NCBI GenBank assembly: GCA_028287185.1 | Contig: JAQBQD010000025.1 | Coordinates: forward strand, 1-64,000 | DNA length: 64,000 nt | Source: Gemmatimonadota bacterium | Lineage (GTDB): Bacteria > Gemmatimonadota > Gemmatimonadetes > Longimicrobiales > Longimicrobiaceae | Direction of reading: 5' to 3' | Shown: positions 8,101 through 16,465 of the stretch, piece after piece | Layout of the letters: each line of letters begins with the position of its first letter | Numbering within the stretch: the first letter of the stretch is position 1 | Notes under the pieces: generated by a model | The model's input: the letters and a program-made list of their open reading frames with translations, nothing else | What the model was told of the DNA's origin: nothing | Databases searched by the model: none | Position numbers and translations under genes: made by a program

Positions 8101-9109
8101 GCGGCCGCCCGTGGTCATCCGTCTTCTCGCCGCGCTCGTCCGGCGGCTGCCCGCGGGGCGGTATCGGGTGATGGACCGCGTCGCCCGTCCCGCGCCGCCG
8201 CCGTTCATCGCCCGGACGCCGGTGGATGCCGGCGGCCATGCGTTCCACTGCGACCTCCGCGACGGCATCGCCCGCGAGGTGTGCTTCACGGGGGCCTACG
8301 AGCCGCTGGAGACCGCCATCGTCCGCGCGCTCCTGCCGGCGGGCGGCACCTTCGTGGACGTGGGCGCCAACTGGGGATACTTCACCCTGCTCGCCGCGCA
8401 CATCGCAGATGCCGCGGGCCGTGTCGTCGCGCTGGAGCCCGATCCGCGCCTCTTCGCCCTGCTGCGATCCAACGCCGAGCGCAACCGCCTGTCGCACGTC
8501 ACGCCCCTCCAGCTCGCCGCCGCCGCCCGGCGCGGAACGCTGACGCTGGCCGGCTTCGACGAGGCCGGCGACAACTGGGGCCTGTCGTCGCTCGCCGCGA
8601 CCGGCCGGTCGGACGCTCGAGGATCGGCCGAATCGATCGAATCCACGGACGCGAGTGGATCGACGGGATCGACGGGATCGACGGGATCGATGGGATCCGC
8701 CGGGCCGCGGTTCGAGGTGGCAACGGCGGCGCTGGACGACGTGCTGGACGACCTTTCCGTCGATTCGGTCGACCTGGTGAAGGTGGACGTGGAGGGCGCG
8801 GAGCCGCTGGTGCTGCGGGGGATGGAGCGCGGGATCGCGGCCGGACGCTACCGGGCGCTGCTGCTGGAGCTGCACCCGTCGCTGGTGGACGGGTACGCCC
8901 GGTTCGAGCGCGGGGTGCGCGAACGCATGTCGGCGGCGGGGTATCAGGGCTGGTGGATCGACCACTCGCCGGCGGCGGCGCGGGCGGCCTCGTACGCGCG
9001 GCGCGTGGACCTGCGGCGCTACCTGCGGCCCGTGGACGCCTCCGCCGCCCCGGCCGATGCCTGGCCGCACCAGCTCTGGCTCCTTCCGCCCACGACCCCC
9101 TTCGCGTGA
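8093..9109 (+). CDS. FkbM-family methyltransferase (1)
   Basis: 338 residues, a SAM-dependent O-methyltransferase of the FkbM family, members of which methylate hydroxyls on polyketides and polysaccharides. Visible motifs: GGTFVDVGANWGYFTLLAA (motif I, near residue 83), VVALEPDPRLFALLRSNAER (strand 2) and the FkbM hallmark SVDLVKVDVEGAEPLVLRGM near 220. Between the two halves sits a low-complexity insert of about 30 residues (about 173-205) encoded by 9-base repeats and giving a GST/SGSTG pattern, absent from the usual family core and probably a surface loop. It starts inside the upstream gene and ends in a 4-base overlap with the polymerase gene. Confidence 0.88.
   Translation: MLERPPVVIRLLAALVRRLPAGRYRVMDRVARPAPPPFIARTPVDAGGHAFHCDLRDGIAREVCFTGAYEPLETAIVRALLPAGGTFVDVGANWGYFTLLAAHIADAAGRVVALEPDPRLFALLRSNAERNRLSHVTPLQLAAAARRGTLTLAGFDEAGDNWGLSSLAATGRSDARGSAESIESTDASGSTGSTGSTGSMGSAGPRFEVATAALDDVLDDLSVDSVDLVKVDVEGAEPLVLRGMERGIAAGRYRALLLELHPSLVDGYARFERGVRERMSAAGYQGWWIDHSPAAARAASYARRVDLRRYLRPVDASAAPADAWPHQLWLLPPTTPFA
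8657..8696 (+). repeat. 9-base tandem repeat inside FkbM gene
   Basis: Four head-to-tail copies of GGATCGACG (the last one GGATCGATG) followed by GGATCC. Each unit is in frame and encodes Gly-Ser-Thr. The unit carries the GATCGA word that is common in the spacers of this window, so slippage of such DNA within a gene probably produced the loop. Confidence 0.8.
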
Positions 9110-10500
9110 ACGCCACCCGGCCGCTGCCCCTTCCGCCGTACGGGCCCGCCGCGGGCCCAGAGCCCGCCGTGCGCGCCGGCCGGGCGTCGGCGTGGGTGCC
9201 GCGCTTCGTCGTGCTGCTCATCCTCTGCCAGGTCGCGCTGCTGTTCGCCAGCATCGGCCCGTTCCGCATCCTGGTGCGGGTGGCGGCGTTCGGCACCAGC
9301 CTGGCGCTCCTGCTGCTGCGCGGCCGCGGCGGGCGCGCGCATCCGGCGGCGACCGCAGCCATCATGGTGCTGGTGGTGGTCTTCTTCGGGCTGGCCAACC
9401 CCAACACCACCAACGTCACCGGCGGGCTGGCGCAGGCGGGGCTCTACGCCGCCGTGCTGGCGCCGCTGTTCTGGGTGCCGCGGCTCACCATCGACCTGCG
9501 GGTGCTGCGGCGCACGGTGATGATCCTGTGGGCCTTCCACACGCTGAGCGCCGCCATCGGCGTCATGCAGGTGTACCGGCCGGGCAGCTTCCAGCCCAAC
9601 CTGTCGTCCGTGGTCCAGGGCAAGGGCAAGGGCTACGTGGAAAGCCTGAAGATCACCACCGCCACCGGCGCGCGCGTCTTCCGGCCCATGGGGCTCACGG
9701 ACGTGCCGGGCGGCGCCGCCATCTCGGGCCTGTACGCGGTGCTGTTCGGCATCGGCTTCTTCCTCACGCGGCGCACCCCGGGCATCATCGCGGGGGCCGT
9801 GGCCAGCATGGGGCTGGGGATGATGTGCCTGTACCTGTCGCAGGTGCGTGCGCTGCTGGTGATGACGGGCATCTCCATCGTGGCCGTGCTGGCCGTCCTG
9901 GCGTGGCGCCGCGACGGGATGCGGCTGGCCGCGCTGGGGTCGGCGCTGGCGGGGATGATCGTGGCCGGGTACGTGGCCGCCGTGTCGCTGGCGGGCCCGG
10001 CCGTCACGCGGCGCCTGGGCACGCTGGTCACCTCGCACCCGTCCGCCCTGTACTACAGCAACCGCGGCCACTTCCTGCAGGAGACGCTCACCGAGATCCT
10101 GCCGCGCTTTCCCTTCGGCGCGGGCCTGGGCAAGTGGGGGATGATGCTCTCCTACTTTCCCGGGCAGCCCGGCGAGGAGACGTACTGGGTGGAGGTGCAG
10201 TGGACGGGGTGGATCATCGACGGGGGCGCGCCGCTCACGCTGGCGTACGTGGCCGCGCTGGCGGTGGCGCTGTGGACGGCGTGGGGCATCGCCCGCGGCC
10301 GGCGGGGCGGCGGCGAGCTGCCCTTCTGGGGCGCGGTGGTGATGGCGTACGGCGTGGGCGCCGTGGCCCTCACCTTCTCGTATCCCCTGTTCCTGGGCCA
10401 GGCCGGCATGGAGTTCTGGCTGCTGAACGCCACCCTCTTCGCCGCGTCCCGCACCGTGGCTCCGCCGCCCGCGCCCTTCGTGCTCCACCGCCGGCCGTGA
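9106..10500 (+). CDS. O-antigen polymerase/ligase-like membrane protein (Wzy-like)
   Basis: 464 residues starting at a GTG (9106) that overlaps the previous stop. About ten to twelve membrane helices are apparent, beginning FVVLLILCQVALLFASIG and continuing through ALLVMTGISIVAVLAVLAW. A large hydrophilic loop between about residues 300 and 370 contains YYSNRGHFLQETL and FPFGAGLGKWG, the Arg- and Gly-rich periplasmic loop typical of the O-antigen ligase/polymerase superfamily. With a flippase and a Wzz-type chain-length regulator in the same locus it most likely polymerises flipped repeat units in the periplasm. A ligase role cannot be excluded, because this superfamily has low sequence conservation. 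Confidence 0.82.
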   Translation: MNATRPLPLPPYGPAAGPEPAVRAGRASAWVPRFVVLLILCQVALLFASIGPFRILVRVAAFGTSLALLLLRGRGGRAHPAATAAIMVLVVVFFGLANPNTTNVTGGLAQAGLYAAVLAPLFWVPRLTIDLRVLRRTVMILWAFHTLSAAIGVMQVYRPGSFQPNLSSVVQGKGKGYVESLKITTATGARVFRPMGLTDVPGGAAISGLYAVLFGIGFFLTRRTPGIIAGAVASMGLGMMCLYLSQVRALLVMTGISIVAVLAVLAWRRDGMRLAALGSALAGMIVAGYVAAVSLAGPAVTRRLGTLVTSHPSALYYSNRGHFLQETLTEILPRFPFGAGLGKWGMMLSYFPGQPGEETYWVEVQWTGWIIDGGAPLTLAYVAALAVALWTAWGIARGRRGGGELPFWGAVVMAYGVGAVALTFSYPLFLGQAGMEFWLLNATLFAASRTVAPPPAPFVLHRRP

Positions 10501-10681
10501 CGCGGCCCCCCCGGCTTCGACCGGCCTCCGGACCGACGAGGCGCACCGCCGATCCTCGCGTCCCCAGTGCTTCGGACCGTGGACGCAGCCCTGGACCGGC
10601 CGGGCTCGATGGCGGATGGCGGACGTCCGCGCGGACCGCCGGGGACGGGGAGAACGCCGGGTTTCGATGCATCGTCGGCCG

Positions 10682-11812
10682 ATGAAGCCGTACGTGATCG
10701 TCGCCGGCGACTTCGTCACCACCGGCGGGATGGACGCGGCGAACCATGCGCTGGCGATGGGGCTGGCCCAGCGGGGAAGGGAGGTGCACGTCGTCGCCCA
10801 CCGCGCGGCGGATGACCTGCTCGCGCGCCCCGAGGTGACCTTTCACCGCGTGCCGCGGCCGATGCGGTCGCACCGCCTGGGCATGCCGCTGCTGGACCAC
10901 GTCGGCCGCCGCCTGGCGCGCGCGATCGCTCGCCGCGGCGCGCACGTGGTGGCGAACGGCGGCAGCTGCGCCGCGGGCGACGTCGTCTGGCTGCACTACG
11001 TCCACGCCGCCTACCCCGCGGACGATTCCGGGCTCCGCACGCTGCTGCCCCTGGGCCCGCGCCGCTTCCGCGCCGACGAGCTGCGCGCCGTGCGCCGGGC
11101 GCGCCTGGTGATCGCCAACTCCGCGCGCACGGCCGACGACGCGGTGCGGCTTCTCGGCGCGCGGCCGGAGCGTGTGCGCACCGCCTACTACGGCGCCGAC
11201 GCCGATCGCTTCCGCCCCCCGTCGCCCGAGGAACGCGCCGCCGCCCGCGCCGCGCTGGGGTGGGACGACGACCGGCCGGCACTGGCCTTCGTGGGAGCGC
11301 TGGGCGACCGGAGGAAGGGCTTCGACACCCTGTTCTCCGCCTTCGCGGAGCTCTGTCGCGATGCTTCGTGGGATGCACGGCTCGCCGTGGCCGGCACCGG
11401 CGCGGAGCTGCCCGCCTGGCGCGCCAGGGCGGCGGATGCGGGCCTGGCGGATCGCATCCACTTTCTCGGCTTCCAACTCGACGTGCGGCGTCTCCTCTGG
11501 GCCGCCGACGCCTTCGTCGCCCCCACGCGCTACGAAGCGTACGGCCTGGCCGTGCAGGAGGCCCTGTGCTGCGCCCTGCCCGCCATCGTCTCCGCGGCCG
11601 CCGGCGTCGCCGAGCGCATCCCCCGCTCGCTGGCGGACCTGCTCGTCCGCGATCCCGACGACGCCACGGAGCTGGCGGACGTGCTGCGCGCCTGGGATCG
11701 ACAGCGCGGCGCGTACGCCTCCGCCGCCCGCGACGCCTCCGCCGCCCTCCGCCGCCGCACGTGGAGCGACATGGCCGCGGAGATGATGGCGGCGATCGAA
11801 GGCGACGGGTAG
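10682..11812 (+). CDS. Family 4 glycosyltransferase (3)
   Basis: 376 residues from ATG 10682; an in-frame ATG at 10667 is an alternative start adding five residues. About 180 bases of spacer precede it. GT-B architecture: YVIVAGDFVTTGGMDAANHA with a glycine-rich loop, then VWLHYVHAAYP on the acceptor side; the C-terminal half has LAFVGALGDRRKGFDTLFSA, IHFLGFQLDVRRLLWAADAF and the donor motif RYEAYGLAVQEALCCALPAI. Predicted to elongate the lipid-linked repeat unit in the cytoplasm. Sugar specificity unknown. Confidence 0.88.
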   Translation: MKPYVIVAGDFVTTGGMDAANHALAMGLAQRGREVHVVAHRAADDLLARPEVTFHRVPRPMRSHRLGMPLLDHVGRRLARAIARRGAHVVANGGSCAAGDVVWLHYVHAAYPADDSGLRTLLPLGPRRFRADELRAVRRARLVIANSARTADDAVRLLGARPERVRTAYYGADADRFRPPSPEERAAARAALGWDDDRPALAFVGALGDRRKGFDTLFSAFAELCRDASWDARLAVAGTGAELPAWRARAADAGLADRIHFLGFQLDVRRLLWAADAFVAPTRYEAYGLAVQEALCCALPAIVSAAAGVAERIPRSLADLLVRDPDDATELADVLRAWDRQRGAYASAARDASAALRRRTWSDMAAEMMAAIEGDG

Positions 11813-11950
11813 CCCCCGCCGGGCCGGCTTTCGCGCCGGAATGGTGCCTACCGCGGCGCGAATGCGCGGCGGATGTCAGCGCGGAAGTCCCGTCGTCCAG
11901 TCGAAGAGCCCCCCGTCCCGTCGCCCGCTTGCGCGAGACGGAGGCCGGGG

Positions 11951-12958
11951 ATGAGGGCCAACCATCCGATCCCCACCCGCATCTTGGCCGAATCCTCCAC
12001 CGTCCTCATCGACCCGCCGTTCACAGCGCTCGACGCGTGCTGGATCTGCGGCGCGCGCGCGCTGCGGCCAGTGCACACGGCCATCTTCGAACTGTCGGAG
12101 TACCGCCGGCAGGACCCGGAGCTGGCGGCGTACACGGGCGCCACGGTGAGCGTGGTGCGCTGCGCGGCGTGCGGGTTCGGTCAGCCGGCGGCGCTGCCCG
12201 CGCTGCCGGGCTACTTCGACCGCATGTACGACCAGCGCTGGTCGGCCGAGTGGATGGAGCGCGAGTTCACGCTGGGCTACAAGGACCTCATCTTCCGCAC
12301 CGTCCTCCACGGGCTCGGACGGCGGACCGGAGGAGAGGTCCGCGCGCGGACGCTGCTGGACCTGGGCGCGCACGTGGGGCGGCTGATGCACCTGGCCGCG
12401 GCGGCGGGATGGACGGCCGAGGGCGTGGAGCTGAACCCCGCGACCTCGGCCTACGCCGCGAAGGCGACGGGGCTTCCGGTGCACCGCGCCGACGCGGCGA
12501 GGCTCTCCGCCGAGGGGCGGCGCTACGACGCGGTGACGCTGGTGGACGTGCTGGAGCACATCCCCGATCCCGTGCGGATGCTGGAGACGGCGCGCGGCCT
12601 CGTCCGCCCGGGCGGGTGGATCGCGGTGAAGGTGCCGCACGGCGCCGTGCAGCTCCGCAAGGAGGAGCTTCGCGCGCGCCTGCGCCCCGGCTACCGTCCC
12701 ACCATCGCGGACAACCTGGTGCACGTGAACCACTTCACCCCCGGATCGCTGACCCTGGCGCTGGCGAAGGCGGGCTTCGCGGAGGCCGCCGTCGGCGTCG
12801 CCGCGCCGGAGACGCTGCCGGCGGATGCACCGGCGCGCGCGCGCCTGCCGGGGAACGCGGCGCGGCTGGCGGCGTATGGCCTGGGACGCATCGTTCCCGG
12901 CGGCGTGCACACGCTGCTGGGCCTGCACCTCCAGGCCTACGCGCGCAACCCGGCGTGA
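11951..12958 (+). CDS. Class I SAM methyltransferase with N-terminal zinc-binding motif
   Basis: 335 residues from ATG 11951. The N-terminal part has a CWICG / VVRCAACGFGQ pair of CxxC motifs (about residues 31-34 and 71-74), a zinc-ribbon-like arrangement seen in a class of sugar C- or O-methyltransferases. It is followed by a standard SAM fold: TLLDLGAHVGRLMHLAAAAG, AEGVELNPATSAYA, YDAVTLVDVLEHIPDPVRML and VRPGGWIAVKVPHG. The domain order resembles TDP-sugar C-methyltransferase relatives, but the C-terminal domain of those enzymes is missing, so the exact reaction is uncertain. Target presumably a sugar of this polysaccharide. Confidence 0.85.
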   Translation: MRANHPIPTRILAESSTVLIDPPFTALDACWICGARALRPVHTAIFELSEYRRQDPELAAYTGATVSVVRCAACGFGQPAALPALPGYFDRMYDQRWSAEWMEREFTLGYKDLIFRTVLHGLGRRTGGEVRARTLLDLGAHVGRLMHLAAAAGWTAEGVELNPATSAYAAKATGLPVHRADAARLSAEGRRYDAVTLVDVLEHIPDPVRMLETARGLVRPGGWIAVKVPHGAVQLRKEELRARLRPGYRPTIADNLVHVNHFTPGSLTLALAKAGFAEAAVGVAAPETLPADAPARARLPGNAARLAAYGLGRIVPGGVHTLLGLHLQAYARNPA

Positions 12959-12992
12959 CCTCCACCGATCCCGATCTCCAACCCCCCGTCGA

Positions 12993-13883
12993 TTGAACGC
13001 CGCCGCGTCCGCGCTGTCCGTCATCATTCCTACGCACGACAATCTGGCCCTGCTGCGGCGCTGCCTGGCGAGCTGGGAGCGCCACGCCGCGCGCCAGCCG
13101 GTGGAGCTGATCGTGGTGGACGACGGCAGCACCGACGGCACGCCGGAGTTCCTGGCCGAAGCCGCGCGAACGCCGTGGGGCGCGCGCACGCTGCGCCCGG
13201 TGCGCGAGGAGGACGTGCACGAGCTGATGTGCACCAACCGCGGCTTCGCGGAGGCGCGCGCGCCCCTGGCGATGACCTGGCACGACGACATGTTCCTCCA
13301 GGCCGGCTGGCTGGTGCCCGAGCTGCTGGCGACCTTCGCCGCGTACCCGGACGTCGGCATGCTCGCGCTGAGCCGCGGCCTGCTGCTGCACGCGGCGGAC
13401 GGGGCGCCGGCCACGTTCGACGAGTCCGTGGACTGGGCCCGGCTGGAGAGCACGCTGGGGCCCGCGCCGCTCAACTGGGCGCGGCTGCACGAGGTGGACG
13501 CGGTGATGCGCCCGTGGGTGGTGCGCATGGAGTGCATCCGCCGCGTGGGCCCGCTGGACGAGGCGTACCGGCCCACCGAATGGGACGAGTCGGACCTGGC
13601 GTACCGCATCCGCGCCGCGGGGTGGAAGGTGGCCACGCACGGCTTCGAGCGCGACCGCGCCTTCCACCACCTGGTGAACTCCACCTACGGCCGCACCGCG
13701 TCCGACGCGCGCAAGGCGCTGGGGCTGCGGAACGCGCGGCTGTTCTGGGAGCGCTGGGGCGGCGACGTGAACCGCGACGCCGCGCGCCGGCGGAAGACCT
13801 GGATGCGACGCGCGAGCCTGGCGGGCTGGGCGGGGACGCTGGCGTCCATGGCGGCGCACGCCACGGGCCGGGTGAGGCAGTGA
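12993..13883 (+). CDS. Family 2 glycosyltransferase
   Basis: About 296 residues if it starts at the TTG at 12993, which gives an N-terminus immediately followed by SVIIPTHDNLALLRRCLASW, the classic GT2 beginning; no in-frame ATG or GTG sits nearby, so the start is uncertain. GT-A motifs: LIVVDDGSTDGTPEFL, MTWHDDMF (metal-binding acidic pair, expected DxD position) and PLDEAYRPTEWDESDLAYRI, the acceptor-side WDESD motif common in GT2 enzymes. The C-terminal basic tail (NRDAARRRKTWMRRA) could contact the membrane. It overlaps the flippase gene by 4 bases (GTGA). Confidence 0.86.
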   Translation: MNAAASALSVIIPTHDNLALLRRCLASWERHAARQPVELIVVDDGSTDGTPEFLAEAARTPWGARTLRPVREEDVHELMCTNRGFAEARAPLAMTWHDDMFLQAGWLVPELLATFAAYPDVGMLALSRGLLLHAADGAPATFDESVDWARLESTLGPAPLNWARLHEVDAVMRPWVVRMECIRRVGPLDEAYRPTEWDESDLAYRIRAAGWKVATHGFERDRAFHHLVNSTYGRTASDARKALGLRNARLFWERWGGDVNRDAARRRKTWMRRASLAGWAGTLASMAAHATGRVRQ

Positions 13884-15415
13884 GCCGCACGCGCCGGGCG
13901 GCCATCAACGTGGTCTTCGGCTACGCCGGCTTCGTGATGTCGCTGCTCACCGGCATCGCGCTGGTGCCGTTCACGCTGGCGCGGGTGGGCACGGAGACGT
14001 ACGGCGTGTGGCTGGGGTTCGGCGAGCTGCTGGGATACTCGGCCATGCTGGACATCGGCATCCTGGGCATCCTTCCGTGGCTGGTGGCCGAGGCGGACGG
14101 CGCGAGCGACCGCGGCGAGATCCGCCGCGTGTTCGTGGGCGGGCTCACGCTCTCCGTCATCACCGGTGTCGTGGTCTGCGCGGTCGCGCTGGGCCTGCTG
14201 CTGGCGGCGCCCTACGTGGCGCGGGTGAGCGATGCGCAGCGCGCGGCGGTGTTCGGGCCGCTGGTGATGGCGGTGGCCTGCACCTTCGTGGCCTATCCGC
14301 TACGCGCCTGCCACGCGGTGCTCGTGGGGTTGCAGGACGTGGTGTTCGTGGGGTGGGCCGCGCTGGCCCAGCAGGCGCTCGCCATCGCCGTGCTGGTCAC
14401 GCTGCTGCTGCGGGGCCAGGGGATCTGGGCCGTGGCAGCCTCCACCTCCGTGCCCGCGCTGGTGGTCGCGGCGGTGAGCGCGGCCCGGCTGCGGCGGCGG
14501 GCGCCCGACCTGTTCCGCGGCTGGGCACGCCCGGCGAAGGCCACGCTGGTGCGCATCACCGGCCAGGGCTTCGGGGGATGGACGGCGGGGCTGGGATGGC
14601 GGATGGTTTCCGCCACGGACAACCTGGTGATCCTTTCCGTCGCCGGCCCCGCGATGGCGGTGGTGTACGCGATGACGGTGAAGCTGGCCGAGGCGCTCAC
14701 GCAGATGAGCTGGCACCTGGTGGACTCCGGGATGGTGGGCCTGGCGCAGCTCCGCGGCGAGGGCCGGGTGCAGCGCGTTCGCGAGATCGTGGTCGCCATG
14801 CTGCGGCTCACGCTGCTGGGCGCCGGCGCCGTGGCCTGCGTGGTGGTGGCGCTCAACCCCAGCTTCGTGTCGCTGTGGGTGGGCACCGCCAAGTTCGGCG
14901 GCGTGGCGATGAACGCATGGGTCGCGGCGGAGGTCGTCGCCCTCTCCCTCACGCACGGCCTGTTCGCGCCGGCGGCGACGCTGGGGCAGCGGGTGCAGAC
15001 TGGGTGGGCGGTGGTGGCGCAGGGGGTCTTCCACGTGGGCGCGGCGGTGCTGCTGGGGCACTGGTTCGGCGCGACGGGCGTGGTGGCCGCGGGCTTCGTG
15101 AGCTCGATGCTCGTCGCGTATCCCGCCGGCGTTCGCCTGGTCTCGCGCGCCTCCGGCCTGGCGCACGGCGACCTGCTGCGAGGCGCCGTGCTCCCGTGGG
15201 CCGCGCGCATCGCGCCGCTGCTGGTGCTGGCGGCGGCGGTGGCGCTCCTGCGCGAGCGCGTCTCTCCGTGGGCGCCGCTGGCGCTGGCGCCGTTCCTCGG
15301 ACTCACGTACCTGTGGACCATGCGCCCCCTCTACCGTGGCATCCCGCTCCCCGGCCGCATCCAGGGCGCGCTCGCCCGGCTGCGCCTGGTTCCCGCGGTG
15401 GAGCCGGGCGGATGA
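13880..15415 (+). CDS. Oligosaccharide flippase (Wzx/MATE-like)
   Basis: 511 residues, starting at a GTG (13880) that overlaps the upstream stop. Twelve to fourteen hydrophobic segments are evident from the start (INVVFGYAGFVMSLLTGIAL) to the end (APLLVLAAAVALLRERV). The opening pattern, ALVPFTLARVGTETYGVWL, is typical of polysaccharide-biosynthesis flippases of the MOP superfamily. Its expected role is moving undecaprenyl-linked repeat units across the inner membrane for the Wzy-like polymerase encoded 3.4 kb upstream. It is followed by a 166-base spacer with GATCGA words. Confidence 0.88.
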   Translation: MSRTRRAAINVVFGYAGFVMSLLTGIALVPFTLARVGTETYGVWLGFGELLGYSAMLDIGILGILPWLVAEADGASDRGEIRRVFVGGLTLSVITGVVVCAVALGLLLAAPYVARVSDAQRAAVFGPLVMAVACTFVAYPLRACHAVLVGLQDVVFVGWAALAQQALAIAVLVTLLLRGQGIWAVAASTSVPALVVAAVSAARLRRRAPDLFRGWARPAKATLVRITGQGFGGWTAGLGWRMVSATDNLVILSVAGPAMAVVYAMTVKLAEALTQMSWHLVDSGMVGLAQLRGEGRVQRVREIVVAMLRLTLLGAGAVACVVVALNPSFVSLWVGTAKFGGVAMNAWVAAEVVALSLTHGLFAPAATLGQRVQTGWAVVAQGVFHVGAAVLLGHWFGATGVVAAGFVSSMLVAYPAGVRLVSRASGLAHGDLLRGAVLPWAARIAPLLVLAAAVALLRERVSPWAPLALAPFLGLTYLWTMRPLYRGIPLPGRIQGALARLRLVPAVEPGG

Positions 15416-15581
15416 AACGTCCCGAGATGCCGTCGAGAGCCCGGTCCGCCGACCTGTCGTCGGCGATGGACGGACGGCGGCGGTCGCCCGTCTCGTCCGA
15501 CGAGTCCCCATCCTTCGAATGGTCGTCGATGGGTTTCCGTTCGATCGAATGCGCCCCCCTCACCGTCGCCGGAGGTGCGCG

Positions 15582-16460
15582 ATGAGCGGCGCCCGGGATC
15601 GGGACGGCGCGCCTCGGCCGGCGGAGAGCGATGCGTATCGCCGGCCGACGGCGCTGGAGCGCGCGGCGGGCGTGGTGGGCGGAATGCTCGGCGCCGGGCC
15701 CCTGCGGAACGCCGCCCGCGCCGCCTACCGCGCGGCGATGGAGCTGCGCACGGGCGGCCGCGGCCTGGAGTGCGTGCTGCCCGGCGGCGAGCGCGTGCGC
15801 GTGCTGCCCGCCTTCCGCTACGTGACCTGGAACCCGGCGGAGGTGGACGCCTTCCGCGCCGCGCTCAAGCCCGGGGACCACGCCGTGGACGTGGGCGCCA
15901 ACGTCGGCTGCTACACGCTGCTCTTCGCGCGGTGGGTGGGCGAGGCGGGCCGCGTGCTGGCGCTGGAGCCCGCGCCGGACGCCTTCGACGGCCTGGTGCG
16001 GCACATCGCGCTGAATGGCGCCGGCTCCATCGTGAAGACGCTGGACGTCGCCGCGTCGGACCGCTCGGGAGCCGCGCGGATGGCGGCGGACGGCTTCCAC
16101 GGCACCAACCGCCTGCTGGGCGCGGAGGGCGCCGCATCGACCGAGCGAACGCTGGAGGTGCGGACGACCACGCTGGACGAGCTGTGCGAGCGCGAGGGCC
16201 TGAGCCCCGCGCTGGTGAAGGTGGACGTGGAGGGCGCCGAGCTGGCCGTGCTCCGCGGCGCCACGGAGACCATCCGCCGCATGGGCGCGCGCCTGTCGCT
16301 GTTCGTGGAGATGCACCCGGCGGAGTGGCGCGCCGCAGACGTCTCGGCAGAGGACGTGCGCGCGGAGCTGGCGGGGATGGGCCTGCGCGCCGTGCCCCTG
16401 CGCGACGTGCCGGACCCGTGGGCGCTGGAAGGCGAGTGCATGCGCCTGCTGCCGGCGTGA
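15582..16460 (+). CDS. FkbM-family methyltransferase (2)
   Basis: 292 residues with a clear GGAGGTGCGCG ribosome-binding site before ATG 15582. FkbM fold: DHAVDVGANVGCYTLLFARW (motif I, near residue 105), VLALEPAPDAFDGLVRH and ALVKVDVEGAELAVLRGATE, the family hallmark. N-terminal about 60 residues are basic and Arg/Ala-rich. It lacks the GST insert of the first FkbM protein in this locus, so the two are not recent copies. Predicted sugar O-methyltransferase; the exact hydroxyl is unknown. The stop overlaps a possible GTG start of the next gene. Confidence 0.87.
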   Translation: MSGARDRDGAPRPAESDAYRRPTALERAAGVVGGMLGAGPLRNAARAAYRAAMELRTGGRGLECVLPGGERVRVLPAFRYVTWNPAEVDAFRAALKPGDHAVDVGANVGCYTLLFARWVGEAGRVLALEPAPDAFDGLVRHIALNGAGSIVKTLDVAASDRSGAARMAADGFHGTNRLLGAEGAASTERTLEVRTTTLDELCEREGLSPALVKVDVEGAELAVLRGATETIRRMGARLSLFVEMHPAEWRAADVSAEDVRAELAGMGLRAVPLRDVPDPWALEGECMRLLPA

Positions 16461-16465
16461 CGCCC

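Noticed and set aside
8657-8696. Short regular repeats considered as a CRISPR-like array
   Set aside because: Nine-base units in direct tandem without spacers, in frame with the FkbM gene; no cas genes anywhere in the window.
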